Virus record (IMG/VR): IMGVR_UViG_3300047386_000295
Coordinates: 1 to 22,053 of that record
DNA length: 22,053 nt
Direction: 5' to 3' (one strand)
From: a virus
Below are positions 20,662 through 22,053 of the stretch, one piece after another. Each line of letters starts with the position of its first letter. The stretch's first letter is position 1. The notes below the pieces were generated by a model, which was given only the letters and a program-made list of their open reading frames with translations, did no database searches and was not told where the DNA came from. Both the position numbers and the translations under genes were made by a program.

Positions 20662-22007
20662 GATGCGATCCTCCGGTTGGTATGTAAGTCTTTAAGTACA
20701 GATAGAAGCTCTTCCATCTTTGAAGTTTTGTTTTGCAGCTTTTGGTAGACATCGGTTTCCCATGTGTCTTTTGCTGCTATTTGAATGATTTCGGTTTTGT
20801 CGGTTTGGCCAGCGCGGTATATACGTCGGTTGAACTGCACGTAGTGCTCTGCGTTGTACGTTGGCGATGCCCATATGACTGTCTTTGCTTTAGTCATAGT
20901 GAGGCCGTGTCCTGCTGATTGGGGGTGACAGAACACCACCTGCAGCTGGCCTGCTTGTAATCGATCAACGATTTCTTTTCGTTTGGATGCTTGTACAGTG
21001 CCGTCAATAACGCCGTAAGGTATGCCCATCTTTTCGGCAAGCATCGTTAATTGCTCACGTTCGTGCTTCCAGTTGAACGCAACGAGGGACTGAGAACGTT
21101 CTGCAACGAGCTGCATTACTAGCTCGTAGCGCTCGGCATGTATGCCTTGAGCTGTGCCATGCTCGTCATAGATAGAACCAGTGCAGAGTTGCAGTAGTTT
21201 TTTGACTTTAGCGCCAGCATGCACAGCGTTGATTGTTGTCTGTCCGGTGTATAGGACGTTGTCCTGAGCCAGTTGTTCGTATTGCTGTTGAATTTTCTTG
21301 GGCAACGTTACGTATACGGTGTGTACGCTCTGGGCTGGCATGTCGATACAGTCAGTTAACTCGTATCGAATGTTGATGTCGCTAAGTGCAGCACCAACAA
21401 TCTCTTGTGCATCTTCTTTGTCATGCCATTCGTTAGCGAAGCCATTAAAGCTAGATGTACATACACTGCTACGAAACGAGTAGAAGCGATGGCCTAGGCG
21501 TTCACCATCGTCAACGATCAGTGTTGGGTGCCATATGTCCGTTATGGTGTTGCTGTTTGGCGTACCGGACATTGCTATACGGTTGTCAAAGTGCTTCGCA
21601 ATCTTTAATGCTGCTTTGCTGCGCAGTGAATCTTTGTTTTTGAATGCAGTGAACTCATCAATAACCAATGTATTGAAGTTTTCTAGGAGATCAGCATTCG
21701 CAGCTATCCATTTGACTGCGTCGTGATTAGTAATGACAACATCTTCTGTACCGAGGAACGCTTTCTCACGGTTCTTGGCGTACGCGCAAACGTACGTTAG
21801 GTCAGGCGTGAACTTTTCAATGTCATCACCCCACGAACTCTCGAGGATCGACAAGGGTGCTAAGACAAGTGTCCGTGTTCCGTTGTCTTTGATTGCATCA
21901 AGTACGGAACGTGTTTTGCCTGTACCTGGGTCAGATGTGATAAGGCAGCGTGGGTTACTATTAATGAAGTCAGTCGTGACTTTTTGATGCTCGAATGGTT
22001 CGTACAT
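20658..22007 (-). CDS. SNF2-like superfamily 2 helicase
   Basis: The 449-residue protein carries the SF2 motif set: a Q-type start (FEHQ, 5-8), Walker A SDPGTGKTRS (25-34), motif Ia VLAPLSIL, motif II DEFT (117-120), motif III SGTPNSN (147-153), and in the second domain SAGHGLTM (motif V) and QFNRRIYRAGQ (391-401, motif VI). The compact spacing and the R-x-Y-R-x-G-Q end are those of the SNF2/Rad54-like group, which move along duplex DNA rather than unwinding it. Small phage versions go with recombination and replication genes, as here with a VRR-NUC nuclease. It is the first gene after promoter C, with a weak ribosome site. Confidence 0.88.
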   Translation of the reverse strand: MYEPFEHQKVTTDFINSNPRCLITSDPGTGKTRSVLDAIKDNGTRTLVLAPLSILESSWGDDIEKFTPDLTYVCAYAKNREKAFLGTEDVVITNHDAVKWIAANADLLENFNTLVIDEFTAFKNKDSLRSKAALKIAKHFDNRIAMSGTPNSNTITDIWHPTLIVDDGERLGHRFYSFRSSVCTSSFNGFANEWHDKEDAQEIVGAALSDINIRYELTDCIDMPAQSVHTVYVTLPKKIQQQYEQLAQDNVLYTGQTTINAVHAGAKVKKLLQLCTGSIYDEHGTAQGIHAERYELVMQLVAERSQSLVAFNWKHEREQLTMLAEKMGIPYGVIDGTVQASKRKEIVDRLQAGQLQVVFCHPQSAGHGLTMTKAKTVIWASPTYNAEHYVQFNRRIYRAGQTDKTEIIQIAAKDTWETDVYQKLQNKTSKMEELLSVLKDLHTNRRIAS

Positions 22008-22030
22008 AGGTCATCACTCATTGATGGTTG

Positions 22031-22053
22031 ATAATATTAGCACAGCTAATATT
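22031..22053 (-). promoter_or_regulatory. Promoter/operator C for the leftward operon
   Basis: AATATTAGC-ACA-GCTAATATT is a perfect 9-bp inverted repeat running to the window edge. Read on the minus strand it gives CTAAT followed by TATTAT (22036-22031), a -10 box with 5 of 6 matches in the same register as in sites A and B. The start would be near 22024, leaving a leader of about 17 bases before the helicase ATG. The -35 region lies beyond the window. Confidence 0.6.

Overview
The window is most likely part of the genome of a temperate tailed bacteriophage or prophage. The evidence is a run of tightly packed, often overlapping virion and lysis genes on the + strand, a tyrosine integrase with an excisionase-like gene and a recognisable attachment site, and an opposing block of early DNA-metabolism and regulator genes. 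The attachment core matches the 3' end of a bacterial tRNA-Ser including the encoded CCA. Gene style (FTDADHTKL fibre repeats, large polyvalent protein, VRR-NUC next to an SNF2-like helicase) resembles marine proteobacterial phages, so a marine gamma- or alphaproteobacterial host is plausible, but this is inference. Head genes are not in view and the tail type is not settled; a large ejection-type protein and a nozzle-like protein lean towards a short tail, whereas DUF1983/J-like tail-tip sequence occurs in long-tailed phages.

Layout. 2-3985: 3' part of a giant polyvalent protein with a zincin-like site. 3995-5000: lysis cassette (3-TM-type holin, XhlA-like coiled-coil membrane protein, M15 endopeptidase). 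5014-5033: promoter/operator A. 5056-8473: tail appendage genes, including a Thr/Ser-rich repeat protein and a 44-residue coiled-coil gene. 8457-11582: accessory cassette of two glycosyltransferase-like proteins, two less certain proteins (one cupin-like) and a sulfotransferase. 11635-11663: promoter/operator B. 11681-16856: nozzle-like protein, tail-tip and fibre genes, tail assembly chaperone, a conserved membrane-anchored protein and two small very basic proteins. 16857-17233: attachment region with a tiny membrane peptide gene. 17234-18256: integrase. 22007 down to 18222 on the - strand: SNF2-like helicase, two conserved phage proteins, a structured intergenic element, a VRR-NUC nuclease, an XRE regulator and an excisionase-like protein, headed by promoter/operator C at the right edge.

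How it fits together. Three operon heads (A, B and, on the other strand, C) share one design: an ATTAG-N5-CTAAT inverted repeat whose right arm runs into the -10 box, followed by a very short leader. One regulator, perhaps the XRE protein encoded here, may therefore control both late internal operons and the early leftward operon. The sugar/sulfate-transfer cassette sits directly after a Thr/Ser-rich tail protein, which suggests either modification of the virion or alteration of the host surface. Integrase and excisionase genes converge and overlap at their 3' ends, next to a compact attP with TGGCACAC arm sites on both sides of the tRNA-Ser core.
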